Below are positions 27,238-36,094 of a stretch of 64,000 nt of DNA, piece by piece. The DNA is from Nostoc sp. UHCC 0302. Lineage in GTDB: Bacteria; Cyanobacteriota; Cyanobacteriia; Cyanobacteriales; Nostocaceae. The stretch spans positions 3,474,501 through 3,538,500 of the forward strand of contig NZ_CP151099.1 of assembly GCF_038096175.1 (NCBI RefSeq), written 5' to 3'. Below the pieces are notes generated by a model. It worked only from the letters and a program-made list of their open reading frames with translations. It was not told the origin of the DNA and made no database searches. The stretch's first letter is position 1. Every line of letters begins with the position of its first letter. The translations under genes were made by a program, and so were the position numbers.

Positions 27238-27412
27238 GGAAGAGGGGAGTGGGGGCAGGGGGCAGGGAGCAGGGGGAAGCATGAAGATTGAGGTTCAAAA
27301 GGTCAATTTTATGGGTCAGAAGGTCAACGTCGAGCTTTCAAGAAGTATCTCCCCTGCTCCCTGCTCCCCTGCTCCCTGCTCCCCTGCCCCCTGCCCCCTG
27401 CCCCTCCGCCCA
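27238..27412. repeat. G-rich/C-rich inverted low-complexity pair
   Basis: A block of GGGGGCA-type heptamers (27240-27278) is mirrored by CTCCCTG / CCCCTGC-type units (27349-27412), about 70 bp apart, so the two can pair as a long imperfect hairpin. It lies between the divergent lpdA and SWIM genes. Confidence 0.75.
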
Positions 27413-27500
27413 GTCCCCAATTTCTTTACAGAGCGTTAGCTTAACACTAAGCTGGATTTAGAATTCATCCAGACAGAGGATTTACGCAAGCGATCGCCCG

Positions 27501-29276
27501 ATGTCTATTCCCAATATCAGTGAGTTTACTATCCGCCGTCATGCTAACGCTAAGTCTTTCCAGCGGGGTGAGGCTTACTATGAAGCAGGTGCTGTCATTA
27601 CCGTTACCCAACGTGGCCGTCTGCTTCAGGCAGAAGTAGCAGGTAGTCAAGCCAAACCCTACCGTGTCAATTTGAGTGTTGATGGTGAGGGTTTGATTAA
27701 GGCAAACTGCACCTGTGCTTATGATTTTAACGGATGGTGCAAACACGTTGTGGCAACGATGCTTGTCTTAGCGCGTCAGTCTGAGGCAGTTGAGCAACGT
27801 CCTACCCTAGAACAATTACTTAATTGTTTGGATATGATCCAAACCCAAAGGCTGCTGCAAGAGTTAGTCGCAGAATATCCGCCACTGATTGAGGTGATTG
27901 ATCGCCATGTCTGCTTAATCACAAATCCTGCTGCCAAGCCAAAAGCTACAAAATCTGCACGCCAGAGTACTATTGATCCGGCTCCCTTTCGCCGACAAGT
28001 GCGACAAATTCTCCACGATGCGGTGCGCTACTTAGAAGAGGGGTATGAAGAAGATCCGATTACTGAAGAAGTACTGAATTTGGTGCAAGCTGCCGTAGAT
28101 TTTAGCGAACGGGGAGAGAGTGAGAATGCGATCGCTATTTTGGAAGCAATAACCTCTACTTGTGCAGAAAATTGGGACGATGTTGCTGAGTACGGTGCTG
28201 AAAATGATGATCTTGTCTGCGAATTAAATAATGCTTGGTGTGAAGCAATTCTCACCGCCGAACTTTCCCCAGAGGAAAAAGTCGATGTCCAGGTGAATTT
28301 GGAAGCATGGCAAGATGAGTGGAATGCTGATTTTACGATGAGTCTAGAGGCTTTACAGCAGGGTTGGGATTACCCGCCACTAGTGAAAGTTCTCGCAGGT
28401 AATATTAGCGAAACGAGAATCTGGCAGGAAGAAGCACCAGACTACGCAGATGATTTAGCACTAATTCGCCTGAAAATTCTCGAACGTCAGGAACGTTACC
28501 AAGAATACTTGTATTTGGCACAAGCAGAAGAGCAGACTCAGTATTATCTCACAATGCTGGGGCGGTTAGGCAGGGTAGAAGATGCAATTGATGCTGCTCA
28601 AAGCCAGATGAAATCTATGGAAGAAGCCTTTGCCCTGGCGAAAACACTTCGGGAACAGGGAGCGTTACAGCAAGCATTACATATTGCTCAGTTAGGTTTA
28701 AAGTTACCGGGAAATTGTCAGTATGACTTAGGAAGTTGGACAAGTCATTTAGCTGAGGGGTTGGGTGACGATACAGCAACTTTACAAGCAATTGAGGCGG
28801 CTTTTCGAGCCAGTCCCTCTTTGGCTGACTACCAGAAGATAGAAGAGTTGGCTGGGGATAATTGGGAAAGTTGGAAAACAAGTTTGTTAAGAATTATCCG
28901 CGCCCATAGTGTTTGGGGAACAGAATCAGCGAAGGTGGATATTTTCTTGTATGAGGGACTAATTGATGATGCGATCGCGGTCGTCAATCAACTCAGTTCC
29001 TATCACTCAGAATTAATACATCGAGTTATGAATGCTGCAATTATTCACAATCCAGGTTGGGTGATTGCTAACGCCTGTCGCCGTGCTGAAAAAATTATGA
29101 ATGCCGGTAAAGCAGAATACTATGACTTGGCGGTTGAGTGGGTGAAAAAGGCACGTGCCGCCTACTTGGAGTCTGGGAGGAAGGTTGAGTGGTTAAGCTA
29201 TCGGGATAATTTGATGCAAACCCATGCCCGGAAGCGGAAATTAATGGGGATGTTCAAGCAAGTGGGTATGGAGTGA
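27501..29276 (+). CDS. SWIM zinc-finger protein
   Basis: A 591-aa soluble protein. The SWIM finger is at residues 70-82 (NCTCAYDFNGWCKH, pattern CxCx7CxH). The rest is helical with repeat-like character (residues about 180-560), as in large bacterial SWIM proteins of unknown role. SWIM fingers bind DNA or protein partners; bacterial genes are often beside SNF2-type helicases, but none is seen here. It has the ATG at 27501, and a 270-bp gap without genes follows. Confidence 0.82.
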   Translation: MSIPNISEFTIRRHANAKSFQRGEAYYEAGAVITVTQRGRLLQAEVAGSQAKPYRVNLSVDGEGLIKANCTCAYDFNGWCKHVVATMLVLARQSEAVEQRPTLEQLLNCLDMIQTQRLLQELVAEYPPLIEVIDRHVCLITNPAAKPKATKSARQSTIDPAPFRRQVRQILHDAVRYLEEGYEEDPITEEVLNLVQAAVDFSERGESENAIAILEAITSTCAENWDDVAEYGAENDDLVCELNNAWCEAILTAELSPEEKVDVQVNLEAWQDEWNADFTMSLEALQQGWDYPPLVKVLAGNISETRIWQEEAPDYADDLALIRLKILERQERYQEYLYLAQAEEQTQYYLTMLGRLGRVEDAIDAAQSQMKSMEEAFALAKTLREQGALQQALHIAQLGLKLPGNCQYDLGSWTSHLAEGLGDDTATLQAIEAAFRASPSLADYQKIEELAGDNWESWKTSLLRIIRAHSVWGTESAKVDIFLYEGLIDDAIAVVNQLSSYHSELIHRVMNAAIIHNPGWVIANACRRAEKIMNAGKAEYYDLAVEWVKKARAAYLESGRKVEWLSYRDNLMQTHARKRKLMGMFKQVGME

Positions 29277-29550
29277 AAACAAAACAGCAGGTAAATACTT
29301 TGTGAACACTAATGTGAACACGCTTCAAACGGCTCTCGCATGAGAAGCCGAGCATACCAATAAGTTTGTCTGCATCACCGAAAGCACCAAAATGCCGTGT
29401 GTTTCATAGTAATCAATATCCTGTAGGCTAATTTTAAGTGGTAAAACTGTCATGGATTAAAAATGCAGTATTTTGCAATTTTCCTTGCAAAATGTAGGCT
29501 ATTAAACCAGATATTTTCTTAAGACTCGTACCAACAAATTATTAGAGAAC

Positions 29551-30327
29551 ATGGTTAAGATAATACGCCCTTTGCAAAAATATTTGAAGAACAGGTCTAG
29601 TACATACATTGCCTTGAGCTTGTTGTTATTGATGTCTACAACAGCCTTAGCTGAGGGGAATAACAATAATTCTGACGATCCTCCACCCCAGACTACAGGA
29701 ACTTCAGGCGGTTCTAGAGGATGTGAGACTGAAAGTGAGGCATTGTTAAGTAGTATTCCAAATATTATATTACTTGCACCCCCTCAAAGTTACGGTAAAA
29801 CTTTGGCAAATAGCCCTACATTCGCTTGGTATGCGAAAGATAGTAGCTCCTGGCAAATGGAATTTCGCCTTTATGAGTACGACCAGGCTAATAAACAATC
29901 TAGGTTAATAAAAGAGATTAAAGATGAAAATTTTAAAAGCTCCCCAGGAATCATGGTTTTATCTCTTCCTAGTCTAGAATTGTTAGCTAATCGAAGATAT
30001 CTTTGGCAAGTTGAATTGGTTTGTGATGCTAATCGTCCTTCAGGAAATCCGTTTGCGATCGCTGCGATGAAAGCCGTTCCAGTTCCAGCGAATTTGAAAA
30101 AGCAACTCTCCCGGAGCAATGATGTTTTAACCAAAGCAAATCTCTACAATGAAGCTGATTTATGGTACAACACTTTAGAAATTGCTTTAACTTCAGAAGA
30201 TAAGCCAACTCTAATAGAATTAAGAAAATCTCTTCTGGAACAGGTAGCAACTGGAACTAAAACAGAATTAAGAGAACAAACTAAAGCAGCACTAACGAAT
30301 AGTAAAATCCATCAATTGCAACGTTAG
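29551..30327 (+). CDS. DUF928 family exported protein
   Basis: A 258-aa protein with a signal peptide (hydrophobic ALSLLLLMSTTALAEG near 20-36), a polar Asn/Pro/Thr linker and then IILLAPPQSYGKTLANSPTF, FRLYEYDQANKQSR and PSLELLANRRYLWQVELVC. These are marks of the cyanobacterial DUF928 family. Its function is unknown. In cyanobacteria such genes are often found with TPR-CHAT, CHASE2 and haemagglutinin-type genes. Here it converges on a TPR-CHAT gene with only 29 bp between the stops. Confidence 0.8.
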   Translation: MVKIIRPLQKYLKNRSSTYIALSLLLLMSTTALAEGNNNNSDDPPPQTTGTSGGSRGCETESEALLSSIPNIILLAPPQSYGKTLANSPTFAWYAKDSSSWQMEFRLYEYDQANKQSRLIKEIKDENFKSSPGIMVLSLPSLELLANRRYLWQVELVCDANRPSGNPFAIAAMKAVPVPANLKKQLSRSNDVLTKANLYNEADLWYNTLEIALTSEDKPTLIELRKSLLEQVATGTKTELREQTKAALTNSKIHQLQR

Positions 30328-30356
30328 TGAGGAAGAAAGTTTTATAGCTGTGGGGA

Positions 30357-33071
30357 TCAAAGCCAGTTACCAATGAGAATGAATGGTGACCAATATCCAG
30401 GGTGACTTTCAAGTTGCTGGTGATGCGTTTGTAGCCAAGCTACTTGAGCCGCCTGTAATGCTTTGGCTTTACTCATGCCGCTGTGCCAGCTTTGATAAAA
30501 TTTGGCTATCAGTTTTGCCGTTGCTGCATCATCAACTTTCCAAAGAGTTGCGATGGCGCTTTTAGATCCAGCTTGAATAGCGATACCAGCCAAACCTAAA
30601 GTTTCGCGATCGCTACCTACTGCTGTTTCACAGGCTGTCAAAGTGAGTAACTCAATCGGTTGTTTTTGAGTGCGAGTGCTATTGATAAGTTGGTAAAGGT
30701 CGTTTAGTGTCAATTTTTCATTGTAAGTCTCATTAGTAAGTGATTTTTGACGATTTGCTACAACTTTCTTTCCAGTTACTAAAAACGTTTCTCTATCATC
30801 AATACCAAACTTTCCGTGAGTCGCTAGATGAATTATTGGATAAGTATTTTCTTTCAACTCTTGTTGCAATCGCTCACGTGTAAACTCTTGATTCAGTAAA
30901 CCCTTGCTTTTAGGTAGGCTCGTTGTAATCATTTTCAGCTCGGATTGCACTTGTGTAAGCGGCTCAAAAAACTTTGACCCAGTATCTGTTTCGATGGTAG
31001 CTGGTTGTGTCAAACCGAAAGCCAATACCTGTAACTTTTTGGGGTTGGACTGTTGAGGATTTGTCAAAGTTAATGCTGGAGCAAAGGCGATCGCATATTT
31101 TTCAATCAAGAATTTTTTACCATCAAACAGTGCAGCTATTGGGATACTCCGAAGAATTCCGTCTTGAATAAACACTAAAGTTTCAATTCTTTCTTTTTCT
31201 AATTCACTAATGAAAGGACGAATAAACCAGTCATATACTTGTTTAGCTCTGGTTTGATAACTATTTTCCAAGTCAGAGCGTTTTTCTAGTTTGACTCGTA
31301 AATCATTAATAATATCTTTGACTTCTTGACTTTTAACAGGTAGCCAAGAAAGCTTTGATTTAAGTTTTTGATTACTATCAGATAACGTGAGAATGATTGC
31401 AAGACGGTCTTTTAAGATAATCGAACTCAAGACGGCAGTGTTTTTCCCTACTAGTGGCACTGGTTTCTGAATAAGTGCTAAATCGCAATTATTTCCTAAA
31501 TAATTTTGCAGTTCTGCTAACCTTAACTCATCTACTATTGGAAGCACTGAGTCTAAGTTATTTTCAATATTTGATTCTCCAACAAGATGCTGGCTTTCTT
31601 CTAGGCGTAACTCTAGCAATTGGCGATAAACTGGTTCAACATTGTCTCGAAAATCAAACTGTAAATCTCGCTGTTGCAGGCTCAGGTTATTGCGAATGCT
31701 TTTGAGGCTGTCAACAGACTTTTCATAAAAATTAATCGCTTCTCTGCCTCGACCTGTGGTTTTAAGTAGGCGTCCTGCTTGCCACGTCCACAAGTAAAGG
31801 CTTTCGTTAGTAACTGTGCTAACAAGTGCTTGTTGGGTAAAATTTATAGCCTGTTGATAGTCGTGACGACATTCATAAACGTGTCCTATTCTACCTTTAG
31901 CAAAGGATTCTGCTTCCCAATCTTGTATTTTTTGAGCTGCGGACAAAGCTTTATTGAGCAACTCAAAAGATTTAGGTGATAATTGTGAATCTAAACATTG
32001 AGTTGCTGGGTCATTACTTACCATCTCACCTTTTTGACTGACGAGTTGTAAAAGATTAGCGAGTTGAATTTCTGCGTAGACTTTTTCGCGGGAGTCGGGT
32101 AATTGTTCCAACACAACTAGTGCTTGTTGTAATGTATTGTTAACTACCGCTTGGTTTTGACTACGTTGGTGGTAATAAAGCCTAATTAGACCTAATAGCG
32201 ATCGCAGTTCGTTTACTTTGTCGTTTTGACTACGCGCTAGATTGAGGCTTTGCTCAAAATACTGTACAGCTTGGTTATCATAACCAACAGTGTATTGCTG
32301 AAATTTTTGGGCAGCTTTTTTATCACCTACCTCCGAGGCAAATTCGGCACGGCGCTGATTGCGGTTTGCAAGAGTAGCGTGGGTATTAGCTAAACCATTC
32401 AGGTTAGACACTAGATAAGTTTGATTATCGAGGCGCTTGGCAATTTCATTGCTACGTTCAAAATTAGAAATAGCTTGTTCATACTCGCCTTGGAGACGAT
32501 GAGCATTTCCCAGACTACCCCAAGCGGCAATTTCCCCCAGTTGATCTGAGTGGTTACGGGCAATTTCTATGGCACTATCTTGGCTACAAGCTGCATTGCT
32601 TTGCTTTTGACCGCACAAAATGCTAACTGCGCGTCGCTGCTGTCCCAAGCTACTGTAGAGTTGAGCCTGTTCTGTCAGCATCCGTCCTACTTTTATCGGC
32701 TCGTTTGTTTGACGATAGTAGGCAATAACTTGCTTTAATTGAGCGATCGCTTCAGCTATTTGACCTACCTGTTGGTATGCTCTAGCAAGATATGTCCTGA
32801 TACTTATATTCTCTGCATCATCACTGCCACGCTGTTGATTAGAGAGGGCTGTTTGCCAAGACTTAATTGCCCCTTGAATATTGCCTGCTTGGTATAATTC
32901 AAGTCCTTGCTGTACTGACTGCGCTAAAGTTATTGATTGGGCTGTTGCTTTTTCTAATATTCCTTTATGCCCAATTGTTAAGGAAGGATGCGCTAACCAC
33001 AAGCATAAGGTTAGTGTTGTGACGAAGAGAACTACCCAAACGCGACGAATACGGTATGGCAAGCGTTGCAT
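30357..33071 (-). CDS. TPR-CHAT protein (caspase-like protease domain)
   Basis: A 904-aa protein. An N-terminal hydrophobic segment (VVLFVTTLTLCLWLAH) acts as signal or anchor. Residues about 50-480 are TPR repeats (ELYQAGNIQGAIKSWQTAL, LGNAHRLQGEYEQAISNFE and so on). The C-terminal CHAT domain (from about 600) has the catalytic His in IIHLATHGKFG near 747 and Cys in LLTLTACETAVG near 811, then AGIAIQAGSKSAIATLWKV. CHAT is the separase/caspase-clan protease domain; some members (TPR-CHAT of type III-E CRISPR) cleave a partner protein. No CRISPR array is present, so a partner such as DUF928 is a guess. It converges on the DUF928 gene. Confidence 0.9.
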   Translation of the reverse strand: MQRLPYRIRRVWVVLFVTTLTLCLWLAHPSLTIGHKGILEKATAQSITLAQSVQQGLELYQAGNIQGAIKSWQTALSNQQRGSDDAENISIRTYLARAYQQVGQIAEAIAQLKQVIAYYRQTNEPIKVGRMLTEQAQLYSSLGQQRRAVSILCGQKQSNAACSQDSAIEIARNHSDQLGEIAAWGSLGNAHRLQGEYEQAISNFERSNEIAKRLDNQTYLVSNLNGLANTHATLANRNQRRAEFASEVGDKKAAQKFQQYTVGYDNQAVQYFEQSLNLARSQNDKVNELRSLLGLIRLYYHQRSQNQAVVNNTLQQALVVLEQLPDSREKVYAEIQLANLLQLVSQKGEMVSNDPATQCLDSQLSPKSFELLNKALSAAQKIQDWEAESFAKGRIGHVYECRHDYQQAINFTQQALVSTVTNESLYLWTWQAGRLLKTTGRGREAINFYEKSVDSLKSIRNNLSLQQRDLQFDFRDNVEPVYRQLLELRLEESQHLVGESNIENNLDSVLPIVDELRLAELQNYLGNNCDLALIQKPVPLVGKNTAVLSSIILKDRLAIILTLSDSNQKLKSKLSWLPVKSQEVKDIINDLRVKLEKRSDLENSYQTRAKQVYDWFIRPFISELEKERIETLVFIQDGILRSIPIAALFDGKKFLIEKYAIAFAPALTLTNPQQSNPKKLQVLAFGLTQPATIETDTGSKFFEPLTQVQSELKMITTSLPKSKGLLNQEFTRERLQQELKENTYPIIHLATHGKFGIDDRETFLVTGKKVVANRQKSLTNETYNEKLTLNDLYQLINSTRTQKQPIELLTLTACETAVGSDRETLGLAGIAIQAGSKSAIATLWKVDDAATAKLIAKFYQSWHSGMSKAKALQAAQVAWLQTHHQQLESHPGYWSPFILIGNWL

Positions 33072-33156
33072 GATGGCATAAGGGAAACTATACCAGTGAA
33101 TTTTACAGGATGAGTTTGCTTAAAGCAGCAAGTAAAAAGGATTGGGGATTATACCC

Positions 33157-33355
33157 GAATGGCACTAAGTTAAGCGTAAACCCTTGAGATAACTGGATGA
33201 GAGGGTGTGGGGTGTGGGGTGTAGGGTGTGGGAAATCAAGAAAATGTTGAACTCCTTGACGCAACTAAAGTTTAATTTTCTTAAACACGAACCTGCAACC
33301 CTACTCCCAACAAGATAGCCAAGCGCGAGGTTTCACGTTTTCAAGCATGACATTC
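33157..33355 (+). mobile_element. MITE copy 4 (199 bp)
   Basis: The left end is a perfect GAATGGCACTAAG; the right end has decayed to ATGACATTC. The flanking duplication is GATTATACC followed by C or T, so 9-10 bp are still recognisable. It sits about 90 bp upstream of the TPR-CHAT start. Confidence 0.88.
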
Positions 33356-33538
33356 GATTATACCTACAGATAAATTTAAGAATGTTTTCCTAGCCTCGAG
33401 TACCAGAGCAGTGTTCTTTCCACCGTTAACACAATGTATACGGAAAGCTCTGATGCTTGTACCTCGCTACTGCTTTGTTAACGCCGTGACTAGTTGACAT
33501 TTTTTCAATAAAACAGTTTGCAGATAAGCCTTAGTAAA

Positions 33539-33612
33539 TTTCCAAAATTGGAAAACTAGTTTCCTGGCTTAACGATGTATTTCTAATTAAATCTATCTAT
33601 TCTGAGATTATG
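33539..33612 (+). promoter_or_regulatory. Shared 5' regulatory block, copy A
   Basis: Perfect palindrome TTTCCAAAATTGGAAA (33539-33554), a third TTTCC at 33560 (21 bp, two helical turns, from the first), CTTAACGATG at 33568 and TATCTATTCTGA at 33594. The same elements occur at the same offsets in copies B, C and D. I infer an activator or repressor site upstream of an unusual promoter, with CTTAACGATG in the -35 area and TATCTATTCT in the -10 area. It lies 133 bp before the next ORF and probably drives the DUF4278, acidic-repeat, VOC and GMC genes. Confidence 0.7.
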
Positions 33613-33744
33613 CAACGAAAGCGAACAGCTAGTACGCCAGTGTTGCATGGACTTCACCTTAGTATCTAACTTGATACTTTAGTTTATTTCTATCTCTAGG
33701 TCAGTTATCAATCTATAGCCATTTCTATTTTAAGGAGAAAACTT

Positions 33745-34008
33745 ATGCTGTTTAACCTGAGTAATTCTAATAAATCATCTATTGTGTCATCTATTCAATT
33801 GTTTTATCAAGGCACTAAACAATTCAAAAAAAGTAAATTGTCAAAGCATGAAGATATCAATATTTCAAGCTCAAATACTAGTCTATCTGTATATTTGCCT
33901 AATGTATTAAATAAAACAGATTTGACAAGCAAACTAGATGATTGCCAATCACAAGAAATCAACAAGAGACCTCTAACAACGAAAAGCTGCACTTATTGGT
34001 GGATGTAG
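33745..34008 (+). CDS. 87-aa hypothetical peptide behind regulatory block A
   Basis: Starts MLFNLSNSNKSSIVSSI with AAGGAG 9 bp upstream of the ATG. It is Ser/Asn/Lys-rich in the middle, without a classical signal peptide, and ends NKRPLTTKSCTYWWM. I do not recognise the family. The start resembles the short ORFs behind blocks B (MHFSNFVSKLDS) and C (MLFQLNLNSLK), and its end (KRPLTTKS, then WWM) resembles the 59-aa ORF behind block C (KKPLTKLS, then LWM). A precursor peptide or a regulatory leader are both possible; neither is shown. Confidence 0.55.
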   Translation: MLFNLSNSNKSSIVSSIQLFYQGTKQFKKSKLSKHEDINISSSNTSLSVYLPNVLNKTDLTSKLDDCQSQEINKRPLTTKSCTYWWM

Positions 34009-34126
34009 ACAAATATTTTGTCTACTAAACCTTACGAAATTACATCGAAGGATTTTCTAATCACTAATAGTTCTCAAGTCGTTACAAAAACAACCACATC
34101 TTTATTCACAATTCACGAGGCGAAAT

Positions 34127-34426
34127 ATGAAACTTTCCTATCGCGGTCTTAGCTACGAATTAGACTCTTCAAAAATTGCAAACAGAACAACAGAAAAGCC
34201 TTTTCAACCAGCACCTAGTGTTGGCTCAGCTTACAATCTGATTTACCGTGGGGCTACTTATCGTGTTGATCCCAATGCCAAGTCTGCTGAAGTTACCTTA
34301 CCACCAGCAACTTATAAATTGAGCTATCGAGGAATTAATTACTTGGTAAATAGAAATGCAAAAGGAAAAGTTACCGTAATGACTCAATCAGCAAACTCAT
34401 TACAGGTCAGCACACTGCCAATTTGA
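34127..34426 (+). CDS. DUF4278 protein, copy 1
   Basis: A 99-aa protein of repeating short motifs: MKLSYRGLSYELDSSKI, then YNLIYRGATYRVDPNAKS and YKLSYRGINYLVNRNAKG. The triple YRGxxY pattern is the DUF4278 signature, small cyanobacterial proteins of unknown function. GAGGCG precedes the ATG. It is a close paralogue of the gene at 42548, including about 50 bp of upstream sequence, which shows that both descend from a duplicated module. Confidence 0.85.
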   Translation: MKLSYRGLSYELDSSKIANRTTEKPFQPAPSVGSAYNLIYRGATYRVDPNAKSAEVTLPPATYKLSYRGINYLVNRNAKGKVTVMTQSANSLQVSTLPI

Positions 34427-34596
34427 CAACATTAACCTAATATAACTTTCCATCTATATCTGTCTGCTATTTAAGAATTGGGATGTGACAGATAGAGTTA
34501 AAACTCTCAAACAGAACAACAAATTAAAACACTCAAATACGAGTAAGACTAGTCGGGTAAGAATCAAATTTACATTGAATCAAAGGAGCAAAAGTC

Positions 34597-35355
34597 ATGG
34601 CAAACCCAAGAATTATTTCGGCTAAGTATCAGGAAAAATCGCGTGGCCCAATCTATAACGGTGAACCTATCCAGATAAGCAATGGTTCTGTTGACGGAGG
34701 GTCATCGGGAGGCTCAATAGCAATTACCAAATCAGTATCGCGTTCAGTAGAGGTGAGTATTGGGGGAGGGGTAGACATCCCATTAAATTTAATTAACAAC
34801 CTGTCAATGAATGTGGGCATTTCTGTAGGAGAAACCATTACCTCTGAAGTGACTATGAGTGTTAATGTTCCACCAGGGAAAAAAGCGGTAGCGACATTCA
34901 CACCTCAATTTTTTAAATCAACTGGCACTACGGAAGTATGCAAGGAATTTAGGTTGGGAAATGGCGAATTTGATGTCTCCTGTGAAGAATATGAAACGAC
35001 AATGATTTTTCCAGTCACGAAAGACTTGGATGGAAAACAGATGTTAGTTGGTGAATACGATTACAAGGTTATTGGCGAGAGCGATAATCCTGATTCTGAT
35101 CCAAATGGGGAAGGCAATCCAAAGGAGGAAGGCAATCCAAATGAGGAAGGCAATCCAAATGAGGAAGGTGATGAAGGCGATGAAGGCGATGGAGGCGATG
35201 AAGGCGATGGAGGCGATGGAGGCGATGAAGGCGATGGAGGCGATGGAGGCGATGGAGGCGATGAAGGCGATGGAGGCGATGAAGGCGATGGAGGCGATGA
35301 AGGCGATGGAGGCGATGAAGGCGAGGAAGGCGATGAAGGTGGCGAAAACCAATAA
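34597..35355 (+). CDS. Beta-rich protein with long Gly/Glu/Asp repeat tail
   Basis: A 252-aa protein with CAAAGGAGCAAAAGTC before the ATG. Residues 1-165 are Ser/Thr-rich with alternating hydrophobic positions (SGGSIAITKSVSRSVEVSI, SMNVGISVGETITSEVTMSV, NVPPGKKAVATFTPQF). The last about 85 residues are acidic repeats, first GNPNEE units, then GDEGDGG units. The alternating pattern and VPPG are reminiscent of aerolysin/ETX-type beta-pore-forming proteins; this is only a resemblance. The acidic tail could bind Ca or keep the protein soluble. It lies between the DUF4278 and VOC genes in one direction. I do not recognise the family with certainty. Confidence 0.7.
   Translation: MANPRIISAKYQEKSRGPIYNGEPIQISNGSVDGGSSGGSIAITKSVSRSVEVSIGGGVDIPLNLINNLSMNVGISVGETITSEVTMSVNVPPGKKAVATFTPQFFKSTGTTEVCKEFRLGNGEFDVSCEEYETTMIFPVTKDLDGKQMLVGEYDYKVIGESDNPDSDPNGEGNPKEEGNPNEEGNPNEEGDEGDEGDGGDEGDGGDGGDEGDGGDGGDGGDEGDGGDEGDGGDEGDGGDEGEEGDEGGENQ
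35095..35345 (+). repeat. Coding minisatellite of the acidic repeat protein
   Basis: Three to four 21-bp units (GGCAATCCAAATGAGGAA type) pass into about 18 9-bp units GGCGATGAA / GGCGATGGA. All keep the frame. Copy number is probably unstable. Confidence 0.9.
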
Positions 35356-35544
35356 CTAGAATTTTTTCAGCGATCGCCTAACTTTCTTGATTGAATATAT
35401 TAGCACCCCCGCTCTCATAAGTTGCTTTACAGCTTATATTTATCAATCATTCACAATCTCTCATGGAAGCGGCACACGCCTATATAGGCGTGTGCCAAGC
35501 CTGACCAACTTATTTTTGCACGGGCCCCTTAATGGAGTTATTCT

Positions 35545-36022
35545 GATGATTCATCACTTTTCCATCGCCGCTCAAAACCCCCTTCGCGTTGCTAGTGTGC
35601 TAGCAGAAATTTGTCAAGGTAAAGTCTTTAATTTTCCAAATCCCGGAAGTTACGCCGTGTTTGCGTTTGATGAATATGGCACTGGAATTGAAGTCTTTCC
35701 TTTAGGAACTGTGTGTGTTCCAGGTTCCGACACAGAACCGAGCAAAGTTATCCAAACTTCCAGTTCACCTGATTTTGTAGCAACTCACGCCGCGATTTCT
35801 GTCCCTGCTAGCCAACAGCAGATTGAGCAAATCGGTAGGCGTGAGGGTTGGCAAGTTGCACTTTGCGACCGCGGTGCGTTTAAAGTGATTGAGTTTTGGG
35901 TGGAGAACTGGCTGATGTTGGAGTTTTTGCCCCCTGAACTTGCAACTGGGTATTTGCAATCCATTCAGCCTCAGATTGTGGAACAGGTGCTTGGTCAGCC
36001 AATCCAAATGACGCAAGTTTAG
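35545..36022 (+). CDS. VOC (glyoxalase-like) protein, copy 1
   Basis: A 158-aa protein beginning MIHHFSIAAQNPLRVASVLA, then YAVFAFDEYGTGIEVFPLGT, ATHAAISVPASQQQIEQIGR and a Trp-rich end FWVENWLMLEFLPPELA. The alternating strand pattern and the His pair at the start are like one half of a vicinal-oxygen-chelate fold. The reaction is unknown. The frame is open from 35387, but the ATG at 35545 matches the start of the paralogue at 47259. It sits 72 bp before a GMC oxidoreductase, an arrangement repeated twice more in the window. Confidence 0.72.
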
Positions 36023-36094
36023 AGCAGATTTATGATTAGCGATCGCTAAAAGCAGTATTATTCTACAAATTTTGCAATTAACAAGAAAAATCTC

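Noticed and set aside
25583-27412. G-rich heptamer arrays considered as CRISPR
   Set aside because: Units are 7 bp, imperfect and without spacers of constant length.
35044-35359. Frames of about 100 aa on both strands across the acidic repeat
   Set aside because: They are shadows of 9-bp and 21-bp repeats whose unit length keeps all frames open. The DUF4278-side frame has the ribosome site and a non-repetitive N-terminus.
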